A stretch of 64,000 bases of DNA from Arabidopsis thaliana (GCF_000001735.4 NC_003076.8:20649835-20713834), one strand, 5' to 3'. Shown: positions 11,331 through 24,870, counted from the first letter of the stretch. Numbers and translations: made by a program. The notes: a model not told the origin generated them from the sequence alone.

Positions 11331-14300
11331 GTCTACCTTTTGGCTTTTAATCTTATATTTTCTTTTGCTTAATGACAAGTGTCCTTTTAGGGTATATTCA
11401 TTTTTCACCAAATTACTTGTTTTTTATATGTATTTTCAATGAATATTTGGAATATTCTTTACATATAATATCAATTATACAAAATATTATTTTTGAAAAT
11501 ATATACTTAATCGTAGATAGTTGCATTTTCTTTCCGTATAGATAGCAATTTGAAAGTATACACTAATGCAAACAACATGTACATTAATCAAGATTACAAT
11601 GTAACTCTTAAAGAAATATCCAATTTGAATTTCAATTTAAGAAGAAACTGTTTTTTTCTTTTTCTTTTTGGACAACAAAGTGTTAGACCACTAATAAAGG
11701 GTTACTAGATTTTAATTTGGAACGACAATTGATTTCATATACAGATTTTTTTGTTTTGGTTTTTCGATATCATATAAAGAGAATTCGCGAATAATATTTA
11801 CAAAAGGAATCTAACTGTTCATACTAATACTATGAACACCTTAATATTAATTGTTGGACGTAAAATGGTTTTGGCGATTACCACTTAATTAGAGTGACCT
11901 TTATGATGTGTATGACATTGATGGCAGTGAAAGATACTGAGAATCTTTACAATCAAATTGCAAATGAGAACAGATCCAGTGTCTAAGACCCGATCTGTGT
12001 TTTTTTTCCCCATTGTAAGAGAATGTTCTGTTTTACGTCTACACATAGATTCCCTTATTCGTTTTTTTTGCTCGTGAGAGTAATGGTACCGCCCTCACAT
12101 AAGATCTTTGTATTCTTAAAAAGAGGTATTTAAAATAAAAATAAAACTTCTTGAATATTCGATCATCATTGACATCTACGCACGATGTACATATTAGGAA
12201 ATTTAATTGACTCTCTTTTTTCCATGAATACTCATTTCAGTTTAAAACTTTTAATGAAGTTTCTTGTTTCATTAAGGGATCGATCGGATTTGCAGAAATT
12301 TTACTTTTGAATATTGATTAGATAAAAATGTCGTTTTACAAAGACCTATAATTTGATTATTGTAAAGTTTTCGGAACATTTGGTTGCGCTACGTGATTAT
12401 TTTTGAGCATTAATTAAATCGTATGTAGGAGCTTCAATCAATTGATACTTGAGCTCTTAAATTTACGTAAAAAAGCTAACCTAATGAGTGTTTTCTTAAT
12501 AGAGTCCAATGACAAGATATATGAGAGAAAGTAAATGGTAGTAGGTAAACAGAATTTTAAGTAAATAGAAATAAGAAAAAATTAATAGTTCTAAATTTAG
12601 ATTTTATCCTTCAATTAAATATTATAGAAACAAAATATAAAATTTGATTTTTTTCAATAACATCTGATTTATTGATGTAACATGTTAGTTTTTATATGTG
12701 GATTTCTATTTCTAGTTTATCACATGTCTTCCTAACAAAAGCTAACCATCTAACCTAAACATTAACTTCCATTTTATATTAGATCCCCGTATACAAAACT
12801 AATAGTATATCAGAAAAAATCACCAATCCCGTAATATTTAAATAAAAAGTAAAATCATCTTTATGTTAAAGAATTTGACAAACAAATATTTTTTTAGCTA
12901 TTTTCCTAATTGTTCGCCCAACATTTGTCATTGGCTGCAAATACTCATCTTAATATCTAAGTCTCTTGGTGTCCGATGTAATTTTGCTTGTGTAAGAAAA
13001 TAAACGCAGCACATAGTGGAACCTAAAATATCTTTTGTGTGGTTCCGAAGCAGTCTCTCTCATTTCGATGCCACTTATATTTCTGACACCACATAGTGAC
13101 ATAGGTAATAATAGGTCGCATGATTTGGTTCAACTGCCGGATATTATTTAATTGTTTGATGTCGGTTTTCTATTCAAATGGGCTTTGAAAACTCAAGGGC
13201 TTCATTTTGGGGTTTGCATGTATTTCTCCGTGTATCTGCAATGTAATCATGTGGCGATTAAGACAACCAATCTGACGCTATTTGTCGGTTTTGTCCAATG
13301 TCTTCACTCATCTTCAACCAGTCAACATCAATCGTCTCCTTTCGAACTTCATCATCTGGTCTCTCGAGTCTATGGCCATGGATTGAGACATATGGCTTGT
13401 CCTCTTTTTAGTGACCGCGTTGTATTACACCATTCAACTAGAATTATTATCTACATGGTGTATTTGATTAATAACCATTTTGGTCATTCTAATTGTTCTA
13501 ATTTTTTTATTTGAAGTTCTCTAATCATTTTCTTGTACTTATTTTGCGGTGATTGTTCCTTACCAAGTGTTTGTTGAATACTAATAACTTTTTCGTTGGT
13601 TTTCTTTAACCACACGTTCTGCACTCTTCATTTGGATATCAGTTATCACCATTTGGGATTTAGATGGTTAATGCTTTTACACTACTTGGTCTGCAAATTC
13701 TTTAAGATTAATAGTTAGGCTCAAACATGACCATTTATGAAGAAAGGAAAAAGGAGGTTATGTACTTTTCATCAGCTGATTATATCAATAGGATAAGAAC
13801 TAACATTGTTGTAAATGGTAGATTAATTGATATTGTTGTAAATGATATATTAATATAAGGTTCTCATTAGCAAGAAGCAAAAACTCATATGTGGTATCCA
13901 TTTCCTAAGATGCAGTATAGGATGTAGATGTATACACACTGACGTAACATGCTTTTCTATTATCATATTTTTTTGCATGAAACGTACATGGCATTGGTTT
14001 ATATTTCAGTGTATTTTTATGATAAACCAATAAATTTTAAAGGTTCAAGATATTTCACCGAATGTCGTAATCTCTTCAGGTCGGGGACCAAAACAAATAA
14101 AGTGAAAACTTTAGTTCCCACTGTATTTCCAGCACTCGAATTCAGGACCATAAATTTACACCCAAAAGTTTAGCTGGTTGATTCATCGATTGAGTTTACC
14201 TTTGTCTAAGTTTTTAGACGGTTGGTTTATAATTATTTCATTGTTGAGTATCAGCCATTAATATGATACATATAGGGAATTCACATTCCATATTTATTCT

Positions 14301-15445
14301 TTTGCAAATAAAAAACCGTACTTGAATTCGTATTTGGTATGAAAATATATAAATTTTGTTCTAACCGGCAGTGCATAGATACAGAAAATTATGATGTTGA
14401 TTCATTTCGTATAAGTGAAAAACATCTGTAAGTTAGAAGAATTAAAAGTAAATAATGGACGTGGAATCTGGACAAGAAGACCGTTGTGAAAGTATAAATG
14501 GGTACAAAAGACTTTTGTGTGTGGTAGACCATTTGCTATTCCCATGCATATGAGGTTCCCATGTGAGCCTCAAATTTTGGAGCCTCTCGTATGTGTCTTT
14601 TCTTCAATTCTTCTACATGCTAACTCAAATATATTCCTATTTACACAATACAATATCCAAGTTTTGCAAGAAAAAAGAACAATAAAAATAATCATTGTAA
14701 ACTTCCATTGACTGTTGAAAAAGTGGTGAACTTACTTGATGTTTGCAAAAATTTCTTTGATTGAAGAAAATCTTTAATAATTTGACGGAAGTATGTTTTC
14801 TATTGTATCTTTATCGTGAAACATTTTGTACGCTATATAACTCTGGTTTATATTACCAAAAAAATCTGTTAGTTTCAAATGACTTTTGTAAATTTGTGTA
14901 GCAAAATTGAGGACAAAATCTTAGGTGGAACGAGTACGATTCAGAAAATTTGATTTTGATTTCAGATCCTTTTTATATATTTTGTTTGTTCTTTACAGTT
15001 GCGAACTTTTAACCTCAAAAATAATTATACCTCTTTAATGTTTGCGTTTCAAGTAAACCAGAGTAGTATCCCATTATAGCAAAGGGAATTTTCAGCAGAA
15101 CAGTTTCTACTCTCTAGTACAATTCATTCCCACTTTTGCGTGGGATGGCAAATCAAATCAAGAGAGGATTCAAATAATAATGATTAATTGTAGAGCTGAG
15201 GTAAGTTCTTATTTGATTTTTTAAAGGTTATATGTTTTTCTTAAAACAACTTATTTATTGATCATATATAGCACAATTTCCAGATACCCTGGAATGAAAA
15301 TGATGAGAAATAAAAAGTGGTACAAGAAAACTAATTAAAGAGACAAAGACCACAAAATCCAAAAAGCTACAGTAAAAGGAAAGTTAGCTAGAGTGCACAA
15401 CTCAAACAATGCATTATTAATGAGGCTCTAAATAAGATTCACTAC
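11331..15445. other. Gene-poor gap between the SWEET genes
   Basis: AT-rich sequence without a recognisable gene. The longest frame (13152-13514 plus, 120 codons) is denser in G and C than its surroundings but matches nothing I know; frames at 13949-14173 and 14517-14711 are also unassigned. The last few hundred bases probably hold SWEET13 3' UTR. A promoter function for SWEET10 is possible only near the 8 kb end. Confidence 0.5.
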
Positions 15446-17306
15446 TTAAACTTGACTTTGTTTCTGGACATCCTTGTTGATCTGGTCTTTCGGATCGGTC
15501 ATGTTCTGGCTCTTGACCTCGGTCAATTGAATTTTAGTCTCGGGAACATTGTGAAGAGCAGGCGGTTGATGAACCGCGGAATCCAAAACTGCACCGGGTA
15601 TGACGGTCGTTAGCTTTGCTATGTCGATGGAATGATCGGACACGTCTTTGGATTTATCTGTCTTCTGAGCCACAGGAGTTTTGTAGTATTTGAAAATTAT
15701 GTAGAGAATCATTTGAACAGCTCCTAAGAACGCGCCTAATACATTTGGAAGCTGCAATAGTTCAAAAAACGTGTAAAGGACATTAATATTCCATTTATTG
15801 TCGACAAAAGAAGTTGGCAAAGAAAAATTATAAAAGGGAAATTACCGACATCACAACATAACAAATTAGTTTTTTTGTTTCTAGTATTTGCTATTGTACT
15901 CTCAATTCCTTAGCACATTTAGTGGGGGTCCAATTATTTATATAATGCTAATAATAAAGCGAAAAATGTGTACGGTTCAAAATCATATAGTTTGAATGAG
16001 GAAAAAAAAGACAAAGGTAACTACTGTTTTTACTTTATTAAAGAACCACCCATAATAATTAATCTAATCATATAATGTTGTGCTGTCCTTTATAATATAT
16101 TTTGAAATAATCGAAACAGAATAAAATAAGAGAATTATTTGAGAATTGTATAAATAAACTCACGGCAACGTAGAAGTCTTTAATAGCGAGACCGTAGAAG
16201 AGCCACGTGACGGCGCTAATTGTAAGAAACAACGATAAAGAGAAAGGCATAAACTCCACACTTCTTGTTCGTACCACCACTCTCTGCACCAAAATTAGTA
16301 GTTTTTAACTATTTTAATATTTCCCAACGTGCAAAAAACTAAATAGGAAAGGAGAGACAAGACACAACATACATTAATTATAGGAATATTTATTTATTAT
16401 GTTCTTCGTAGGTCATGTAACGTAAAATATTGCTCGTTCGTATATATAAATGTTCCTATATATATGCACGTCTAGAAATATAAATAAAACGTACCATGAT
16501 ACTCAAAGGAGCTGCGAAAACACTGACGGAAAATCCAACGCAAATCCCTCCGAGAACTTTCTCACGTGTTGAACCTTTGGTTAAGAGCTCGCAGACAAGA
16601 ACAATGGCGGCAAATCCCAAAAAGTTCAAGAGACCAAGAACTTTCAAAGTGGATATCTGTAACATCGTTTCAAGGATGTAGTTATCAGCAAACCGGATAC
16701 AAAAGCATTTACATATGTTTATGTGTGCATGTGTAATTATGATCAACGTGAAAGTTACGATAAAATTATATATATGTATAAAAAAGGGTGTTTCAACATA
16801 CTCTAGTTTTCTTGTTAGCATAGGAGACAAAGAGGACGATGTAGATGGTTTCGATGACGCATCCAAAAGCGTTTATGGTGATGAGAAGAAAGGCTGTGCC
16901 ATCTTTTTGCATAGCGTAGTAAATCCAAAGCATCGCGCTAAAAAGTGCTGAAACATAGGGTAGAGACTGAAAACCTTCGGTTGATTTCTTCTTGCATATC
17001 CTTACAAAAGTGGGCCTAGATAATATCAAAGAAACGTTTAATTATCTCTAAACAATTAATCGACAAATAAAAAGGAGAGACTTTGTAAGGGCGTGTTGAT
17101 GCTTACACTGGGGCCAAGAACACGACGAATGATATGATGTTACCTGCAAATTTACAGCGTAGTAAACATTATGAGTCTTAAAACGTAATTCAAAGTGTTG
17201 GTAGAGTTTACTAGTATATATGATGGTTTCTTTTATAAATGCTTATGTATGTGCACGTACCCAAGATTCCAAACACAAATGCCCATAAATTGTTAGTTAG
17301 AGCCAT
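15446..17306 (-). CDS. SWEET13: SWEET13 sugar uniporter
   Basis: Clade III SWEET, plasma-membrane sucrose (and reported gibberellin) facilitator; known to act with SWEET14 in anthers and with related SWEETs in phloem loading. Minus-strand exons: 17306-17261, 17143-17107, 17015-16802, 16656-16495, 16283-16164, 15751-15446, giving 294 aa. Residues known from the SWEET13 structure are all at their expected numbers: Ser20, Val23, Ser54, Trp58, Asn76, Ser142, Val145, Trp180, Asn196. Two MtN3 repeats with seven membrane segments, and the APVPTFVRI proline motif in segment 1. The soluble tail (about 216-294) is Lys/Asp/Gln-rich. Exon sizes match SWEET10 except +3 bases in exon 3 and +12 in the last coding exon, showing tandem duplication. 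Confidence 0.96.
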
Positions 17307-17495
17307 TTCTTGATGTTTCTTGATTAGTTTTCTCTCCCTTTGTTTGGTCGGACTATCGAAAAAACTTATGAGCGGGAAAAAGTATCAAAGGCCAAGAGAA
17401 ATTAAGAGAGAGATAGAGCTCTTGAAGCCTCTTCTAACTCTTGAAGCTCTAGTTTGTGAGTTTTAGCTATGAATTTACAATGCCAAAGATGGAAG

Positions 17496-17505
17496 ATATA
17501 TATAG
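17496..17505 (-). promoter_or_regulatory. SWEET13 TATA box
   Basis: Minus-strand TATATATA about 190 bases before the SWEET13 start codon, at the same distance as in SWEET10 (about 200). Predicted transcription start near 17470. The leader downstream is CT-rich on the minus strand. Confidence 0.55.
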
Positions 17506-17506
17506 A

Positions 17507-18890
17507 GGGTTCACATGTGAAAGTATGCAATGTTAATACGTTTAAGACGACATCGAGAAGGACGTGTCACATTATTGGTCTCAGATATTTCTAATTGATG
17601 TATTCTTTTAAATGGAAAATATATGAAACTTTTATGTGGTATGCACTCTTGGCGTCTGTTACGTTAGTATCAAACTTTTTATGCCAAACCTAGATTTATA
17701 TATTAATATCGTATTCATACTAATGAGCTTTAACAAAGATTTTCTGTAAAACCGAAAAGAAAATTTAAAGAACGGTCGATAGAGGTTTCTTTAGAAAGCC
17801 ATTGAACGAGTGGTCACTTATTATTTAGAGGTAACCAAGAAGCTCCTGATCGCTGTTAGCTTTCTAGTACCATTTAAGTAATATAGATCATTATACTTTT
17901 GACAAAAATAAATATAGATCATTATACGCCTTTAATTAGTATTAGTCACCTTTTAAAGTAATGATTCTCAAATAGTTAATCGGGAGAGAGTCGAGCCAAA
18001 TGATTCCCTAAATACCTTTTAAGCCAATCAAAATATATTGCCGAAACTGATATTAAGTAATTTTAAATTTGAGACTAAAATAAAAAGTTTATCCCACATA
18101 AACGAATTTAAGCACTCCAGTGTTGTAATTGTTTATATGACTTGCAACAAAATGTATATTATATGTGTATCCAAAGAATCATTAGCCATATCAAATTTCT
18201 TAATTAATAGGGAATATGATTTATGTTGAGACACAACAAAGAAGTTCATAGTATCAAAACATATCTAAAGAGAAGAAGTCACATCGAAGTTGCATTAGGC
18301 GGTCCAACAGCAGGTACAAGCATCAAAAATCCTAACCGTGATCGCTCCTTTTGTTCATTATACCAGTCAACATGAACATTTTTCATTGAGTCTGCACCAC
18401 GTGTACCATATTTTATGTTGTTTATGAGCACCATTATACTCTATGATTTGGCAGCCAAAGTTAGGTCCGTAACTAATTTATTATTACTCTTAAAGTCACA
18501 TTTGTGTTTATCTCTTTATCTGATTTCTTATAAGCTTCCTAGTTTTTTTCTTTGTCAAATAAACAATCTAATTATGATTAATTGCATTAATGAGTGGGTA
18601 ATGTTTTTCAAATATTTCATTGAGACAGAAAGAAATTCATCACACTATAAAGTGATCATAACCACTAAAAATTAAAAAATTTAAGAAGAAACGATTATAA
18701 AGAAAAATATAAATGGTAAATGGTATTTTTCACTTTTTGTATATTTGGTTTTACGATATAAAAATCACGAAAGAAAATAAGAATAGAGTTGTATTGCGTT
18801 TTATCTTAATAACGTGACTGTCGTGTGGGTATAGGTAGGATTCAACGTCATACTTCTGGATGTTCCACTTGGCTACTTTTCGTGTTATCT
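17507..18890. other. SWEET13 upstream region
   Basis: AT-rich promoter-side DNA. A near-duplicate phrase AAATATAGATCATTATAC occurs around 17878-17900 and 17909-17926. Frames at 18038-18229 and 18415-18675 have no protein signature. No gene seen. Confidence 0.45.
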
Positions 18891-18897
18891 AAATTTA

Positions 18898-19017
18898 TCA
18901 CAAACTAGTCGATAATGTATCAAAGCAAATTATCTCCCTAACCTTTTATTTATATATTTATTAATCTCTTATTAATCTATGCTTCCACCTTCCATAACTT
19001 TATCGACTAGTTTGTGA
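18898..19017. repeat. 18-bp perfect inverted repeat with 84-base loop
   Basis: Left arm 18898-18915 (TCACAAACTAGTCGATAA) and right arm 19000-19017 are exact reverse complements, separated by 84 AT-rich bases. The arms contain CG and CTAG, so this is not simple AT palindromy. It may be the terminal repeats of a very short MITE or a chance fold-back. No obvious target-site duplication flanks it. Confidence 0.75.
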
Positions 19018-22000
19018 CAAAGAAAATGTAAAGTTAATTGTTCTAAAAAAAAGAAGAAGTTATATATATATTTTTAAAACGTACAGTTATATTTTCATAT
19101 AAACTAATTTTATTGGGAATATATATCTATTTGAGCTGGCTAAAGTAATTGGTCACTATTTTCTTTTCAATTTAGAAGAAAAAAATCACTTGCAGAAATT
19201 TCGGATATCTAATAAAATACGTGTGATTCGCATACAGTTTTGTTTTATTTAGTTTTACAAGTCATTCTTAAATAAAATTATCAGGTTTTTATGTTATTTA
19301 TTAAAAGGTACCATAAACTTGTGTTTTAGAAAGGGTATCAAAAAGATAAGCAAAATTTTTAAAATGAACACTACTTAAAGCACAAATTGTTGTGCTTTTT
19401 GTTTTCTTAACTTTACAATTTTAGTGGTAATTTTCTAAACCAAAAAGGGGTGTATTAAAAAATGGTTTGTTTAAATATATTTTAAATATTTCAACTTTCA
19501 TGTATTGTTGTTTGTTTTTATCAAACTCAAATCATAATTTGAATTGGATATATATATTCTACATGGAGTCTCTAAATATTGTACATGCATGGGAGTAAAA
19601 CATTTTAGACTTTTCATGCAACTAGATTAGAATTCGTGTGATACGTTTGTAATTGAAAATCAATTAAAATAATATTAATTCTCAAAATTTAAACCATGAT
19701 TATATTTAGCTTTTATTTTTACTTTGTAAATATTTTTTGAAGATTAATTGATAAAGCAAAAAGAATGGAATAAGAACATGTTTAGTCTTTGGCCTAAAAA
19801 AAAGGGACATGTTTAGTCCATATCCTAGCAAAGGATATAAACATAATGAGATTTGTTGGGAATTTACAAAAAAAAATGAAAGAATATTTGGTGAAATATG
19901 GATATCTGGTAATCCTAAGCATTCTTAATCCGCTGTACTCATTAGAATGTCAAGAAAAAAAACTTCATGGAGAGACCTCTTGGAGATAAGGCTCCAATAA
20001 ATATAATTGATGTTTTATTTTTGAAATTTGTTGTAATATTTCTATTTCAGAAATATGGTGGTGCATACAAAGAGATTTAAAAAAGTTGATTTGACAACCA
20101 TATCACAAAATTGCGCTTATTTTTCCGGTCAACTGTTTTGAGAGAATTCTACGGTTAAATGTGTTTGATCTAGAGCAATTTCAGGATTAGTAAACTTCTA
20201 AAAAATGATTATCAGAACTGTGTAAGTGAGGATAAAACAAGAGGAAATATCACGTGGTGATTTGTAGCGTCAATACCGACTGCCTCACAAGGATGAAAGC
20301 CACAAGCCCGAAAAAGATATAAATGTTCACTGGTAGAGGTGGTTGGGACATTACATTTGTGCCTACCAATTATGTTTGTTAACTAATATATGATCTATTG
20401 AAACAAAAAAATGTATATAGTTAGAGTCAAAACATAAGCGCAGACATACACACACAAAAAAGACATATAATCATGACCGGGTTTTAACACATCCATAAAA
20501 CAAATTGTTGAATCGTCTATACATATAAGATAAATGTGAAACGCGAAAGCATGACATCTAACGCAATGCAAACGCTAAATGATGGTAGAAGAAGTAATGT
20601 TAAACAAATGAAAATCATGAATATATAACGATTTTAAAAAAATCACAAATGTAGTATCCCCTATGTTTTACTTTAGTTGTCGTTCTACCACTAAATTTTT
20701 GTTTCGTAATAGTTGTTGTTTTAGATTTTCAATGTATATGTTTGATAAAAATTTAAATATATATTTATTGTTTTAATGTCTTAACTAATTATAAAAATAA
20801 AAAATTTATTAAATAAGGGTAAAATAAATAAATAAACAAAAATTTTAATTCTTGTGCAAAAACCTTAAATGATAACTATTTCAAAAGCAAACAATATATG
20901 CAGTGCAAACCCATCTATACTTTGATCAATTGGTTAAGATAGAGGAGTATGTAGAGTGATAAAATTATTGTTGATACTTGTTAAATAAATAAATAAAAAG
21001 AAGAAAGACTTGAATATTTTTGGCATAGTTCTTTTTTGGATAAATCTATGATTTCAAATTTGGTTCAATATTTCCAGTCTTTTACTAATATCTGCATATG
21101 GACTTTGTCAATAAGCCTAAAGGTTGTTGTCGTATCGTCTTTTTCTTATGAATTTGAAATCATGCAGTGTAGTAAAGAGGTTATCACATCAGTTGAAAGT
21201 ACAACACGTTTACAAAGTTTGAAACATTTCATCCCGATCATCATAGCATACAGTGAAGTAAAATAATCAAAGTCTTTATTTTGTTGGTTAAGACATTAAA
21301 ACATCCTTTGGAACGACCACTCTCTCTTTCCCATCAGGCGATCCCGCGAAGCCGGTCACCGGAGGTGAAGTCAACCATCATTTCTCTACTATTACCACTA
21401 TTATATTGAACTTCTATTGCAAAACAAAAAGGTATGAATAACTATTATGAATACGTTTTCTTAAACCAAATTTTTAAGATCTTATAATTGTTGTTCCAAG
21501 TAGTTAGGCAATAAAATTGACTTAAGTTCTGAATGACAACATAAGAAGTAACTGAAACTGATCACAAGAGTTCCAATCTTGTCTCGTGATCACCGTCGCT
21601 AAATGATTTGAAAAACGTCAACCAGTGTCAGAAGTTTCGTGGGTGTGTGAATGTGAAATAGAATGAGTGTAAGTAAAATTGATGTTGATGACTCATCGTT
21701 TGCTTTTACTGTCGTTTACCATTCCAAGACGGTGTCTTGGTAAGTGCAGATTAAAACATCACATGACTCTATCTACTCATATCGACGCAGGCCGATTGTG
21801 TTGTGCCGTATGTTCCCATGCCACTTGTCACCATGTACCGTCGCTCAATTCTACGCATATTGTTCTACTCTTTTCTCTCATTTTTGCTGTTTTGTATCAC
21901 TCTAATTTACTTATTAGTTTTTATTTTATTTTTAATTACCAATTAGTCTTTTCATTGCTCCTTGAGCATTTGTGTCCGTTAATATCAAATTTTGCCATCC

Positions 22001-22971
22001 CATGAATAAAAACTGCACGCAGTTTTGTTGGAATAGATGTTTTAACGTTAGGGTAGATCGATCCCAACAAAAAAAAAATATAATAAGTTAAAGATGGTGA
22101 GAGCTAGGAATTTTCGATGTAATGATATAGCAGCATATTTATTAAGGAATCTTATTTTTGAAACCATGAGTAATAAAGAGAATATGCCGCTAATTAACAC
22201 CGTAGATATCAATTACTAGCAGAAATGTTTCTAAAAAAAAAAGATTTTAATGTAAAAGAAATTGCAACAGTCCAATAGTAACCATAATTATGTCACGTTG
22301 AAGTATCCAACTTTTTACAAAAAAATCAGCTTAAATTCTTTTAAGAATAATTAACGGTCGTTTTGTAACTCCCAAAAGTTTGGAATGCTGGCTTGTTGAC
22401 TGGTGCATGTAATCTTTCTTTTTTAATTATTAATTCATGTAAATTTCATTCAAGATTAATTATTATTTTATATGTTTTAACCGATATGTCTCACACGAGA
22501 AGTGAAATACACAGGAGATTTTTCACCAGAAAATTATTCAATGTTAATATTGTTTTTAATGAAAAGTTTTTTCAAAATATTGTTTTTGGTGCCTTACCAT
22601 ATTTCAAGAATCTATAGTACGGCTTCTTCTTCTTCTTTTTTCCTCCCCTCTTCATGTATTTTACTTAACTTTTGCTTTGTTAATTTATTTAGTTTTTACT
22701 TTCTTAGTTTCCCGTCACGTATTGATAAATTTACACATATTTGCGTATATTTGATTTTTAATTTTTTACTTTTACATCATGCATTCTAGAAGACTACATG
22801 TTCTGGTATTTTTTTTTGTTCTTTGTTCTAAAGCATTCAAATTAATCTTTCAATTATATATAGTCGAGTACTTTTTGGGGCCGAGATGTCCTCTAGTCTA
22901 TAGCATTTAGCTTTAGTAAGTTCATCATTGATTAAATCATATAATCAAATTCTTGAAGGCTACCGATCGCA

Positions 22972-23002
<31 letters not shown>

Positions 23003-24400
23003 CTAAGTGCTCCAATCTTTATCATTTTTTATAAATAATCAAATAAGTTCATTAGATTACTAATTTCAAAGAAAATAAACAATAACATCTAACCAATCAA
23101 AAGAGAAACAGAATCGTCCGGTTGAAATGTAAAGTGGGTGAAAATTACTTCACTTTTTTTTTGTTCAACGGGTGAAAATGACTTGAAATTTTAAAATAAA
23201 AATAAAACAAAAGTGAGATCTCCGAAACCCATTTGCATTTTTTCTTCTTCTTTTTTTGTTGTAGGGTAAACCATTTGCATCTTCCTTGAGTACTAGTCCA
23301 TCTTTTGGTTGGCCCTTAATAAAATAAATTGAATAATCGGAATTAATTAACGGGCTAATATTTAATCGCGATTTGAAAGCTAATTAATTATTGATCTAAT
23401 TGACTTTTTCTATAGTCTTGTGGTACTTGTAAAGTCAAAAAAGAATGTTTTGCCTCCACCCTTATTCGACGGTCAAAATTCTTTCCCATACATCCAACCA
23501 AGCAAATGCCTTTTAGCAGAATCTGCGAGAACAAAATAAAGTTGAATGATTTTTCATTACCCAGATGAGTCCATGACTATTCAATTTTCCATTAGTCATG
23601 CCTATGTACAAAAACAGTATGTGTATGTCTTAATTATGCCGCTCGCTTATACGTTTAACACTCTATCACTATTCACACATATATAAGAAGTTATTACAAT
23701 TAGACCGTATAAATCTACAAACTCATTTATGTCTTAATCATGCCGCTCGCTTTTCTAAGTTTTACGTCTTATGAGAAATGATTAATTATACTAATTTGGT
23801 AAACTTTTGTGTACAAAAGTTGAAAGCATTGGTAAAAAGAAAGAAACCACAAGGACACAAATGATGAAAGAAAGGAACTAATGAAGAATATAATGTTGGT
23901 TTTGTTTAGTGTATCATAACAAATTCCCTTTAACTCATTATCCATTGAAAGTGCTTCACCCTTCTGGTGAATCTCTAAGCTTTAAGTCTTTTGTCTTTTC
24001 AATTTCTCAGATTGTTTTGATGGTTGAGCTCGAGTTTTTGACTCACTTCACTTCAAAGGCTCACACGTACATTTCAAGAATATTCCAAAGTTTCACATCA
24101 ATTATTATTATTTTTTCCATGTACTAGGAGGAGAAAGTCTGGCCTCTATACGTTTAAATTTTCAAATTTCAACTATTAGAGAGAGCTTTTTGGCCCACTA
24201 GTAGTATATCTCTAGTTGACAACATCTTGAACGTATCGTGAGATCAACACTTAATGTTAGCTGTTTTGGACTTCGCTTTATATAATGTTTTAACAAGTTA
24301 TATGATGAACATAAACATCTAAAACATAGAAACTAATTAAAACATGTCAAAGAATTTTAACATGAAACATGTAATAAAAAGTTATTGCTTTATAAATAAA
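19018..24400. other. Long gene-poor AT-rich region
   Basis: Over 5 kb without a supported gene. The ORFs at 21036-21266, 21679-22005, 22393-22789 and 23909-24127 are short, unassigned and rich in Phe/Ser/Ile codons as expected from AT-rich DNA. A small GC-richer island at about 21305-21385 is not part of a recognisable frame. A second TATA-rich satellite lies at 22976-23002. Confidence 0.45.
22976..23002. repeat. (AT)n microsatellite
   Basis: A run of 13 to 14 AT dinucleotides. Other shorter TA runs lie at about 30398-30415, 44443-44460 and 61763-61778. Confidence 0.95.
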
Positions 24401-24870
24401 CTAGATTATAACCCGCAGTACACCGAAGAGACAATTATTTTTTAAAAATTAGTATATATAAAAGTCTGTAAATTATATTTATCTATAAAATATTTATATT
24501 TTATAGTTTACAATTGTTATTAAGTAACATCCTTCTAAACCCGTTCTGCCAAACCCGTCCCGTTAGAAAAATTTGCGGTACACCGCTAATTTAAAAAAAT
24601 ATTTTACGGGATTGCAATTATATTTTAGTTTGTCAAACAAATTTTTGTTTTAAATAGTTATCAAAATCTAATTCAAATATTGGAGAAATAAGATTTAGTG
24701 AACTGATAAAAAATGTATTTAGGTGCGTTTTGCTCATTTTAAGGGATTGCAATTGTATTTTGGTTTGTCAAATCTTTTTTTGTTTTAAATAGTTTTCGAA
24801 ATCTAGTTCAAGTTTTGGAGAAATCTGCGTGATATATGGGATTGGAATATATTTGGAATATTTTTTGTTT
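24401..24870 (-). mobile_element. Degraded Helitron 3' end and internal duplication
   Basis: Read on the minus strand, the sequence ends in ATTATAATCTAG followed by T, preceded by a worn CCGCAGTACACCG palindrome. A Helitron 3' terminus is a short hairpin, then about ten bases, then CTRR inserted before T. A similar GCGGTACACCGC hairpin lies at about 24576-24587. Two direct copies of about 85 bases starting at 24608 and 24743 (both begin GGGATTGCAAT) lie inside. The other end of the element was not identified; no Rep/helicase frame is present, so it would be non-autonomous. Confidence 0.45.

Noticed and set aside
16715..16951. Plus-strand ORF over SWEET13 exon 3
   Set aside because: Complement of a conserved SWEET exon; no independent signature.
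22976..23002. (AT)n run as cruciform or origin
   Set aside because: Simple microsatellite; no associated motif or gene supports a function.
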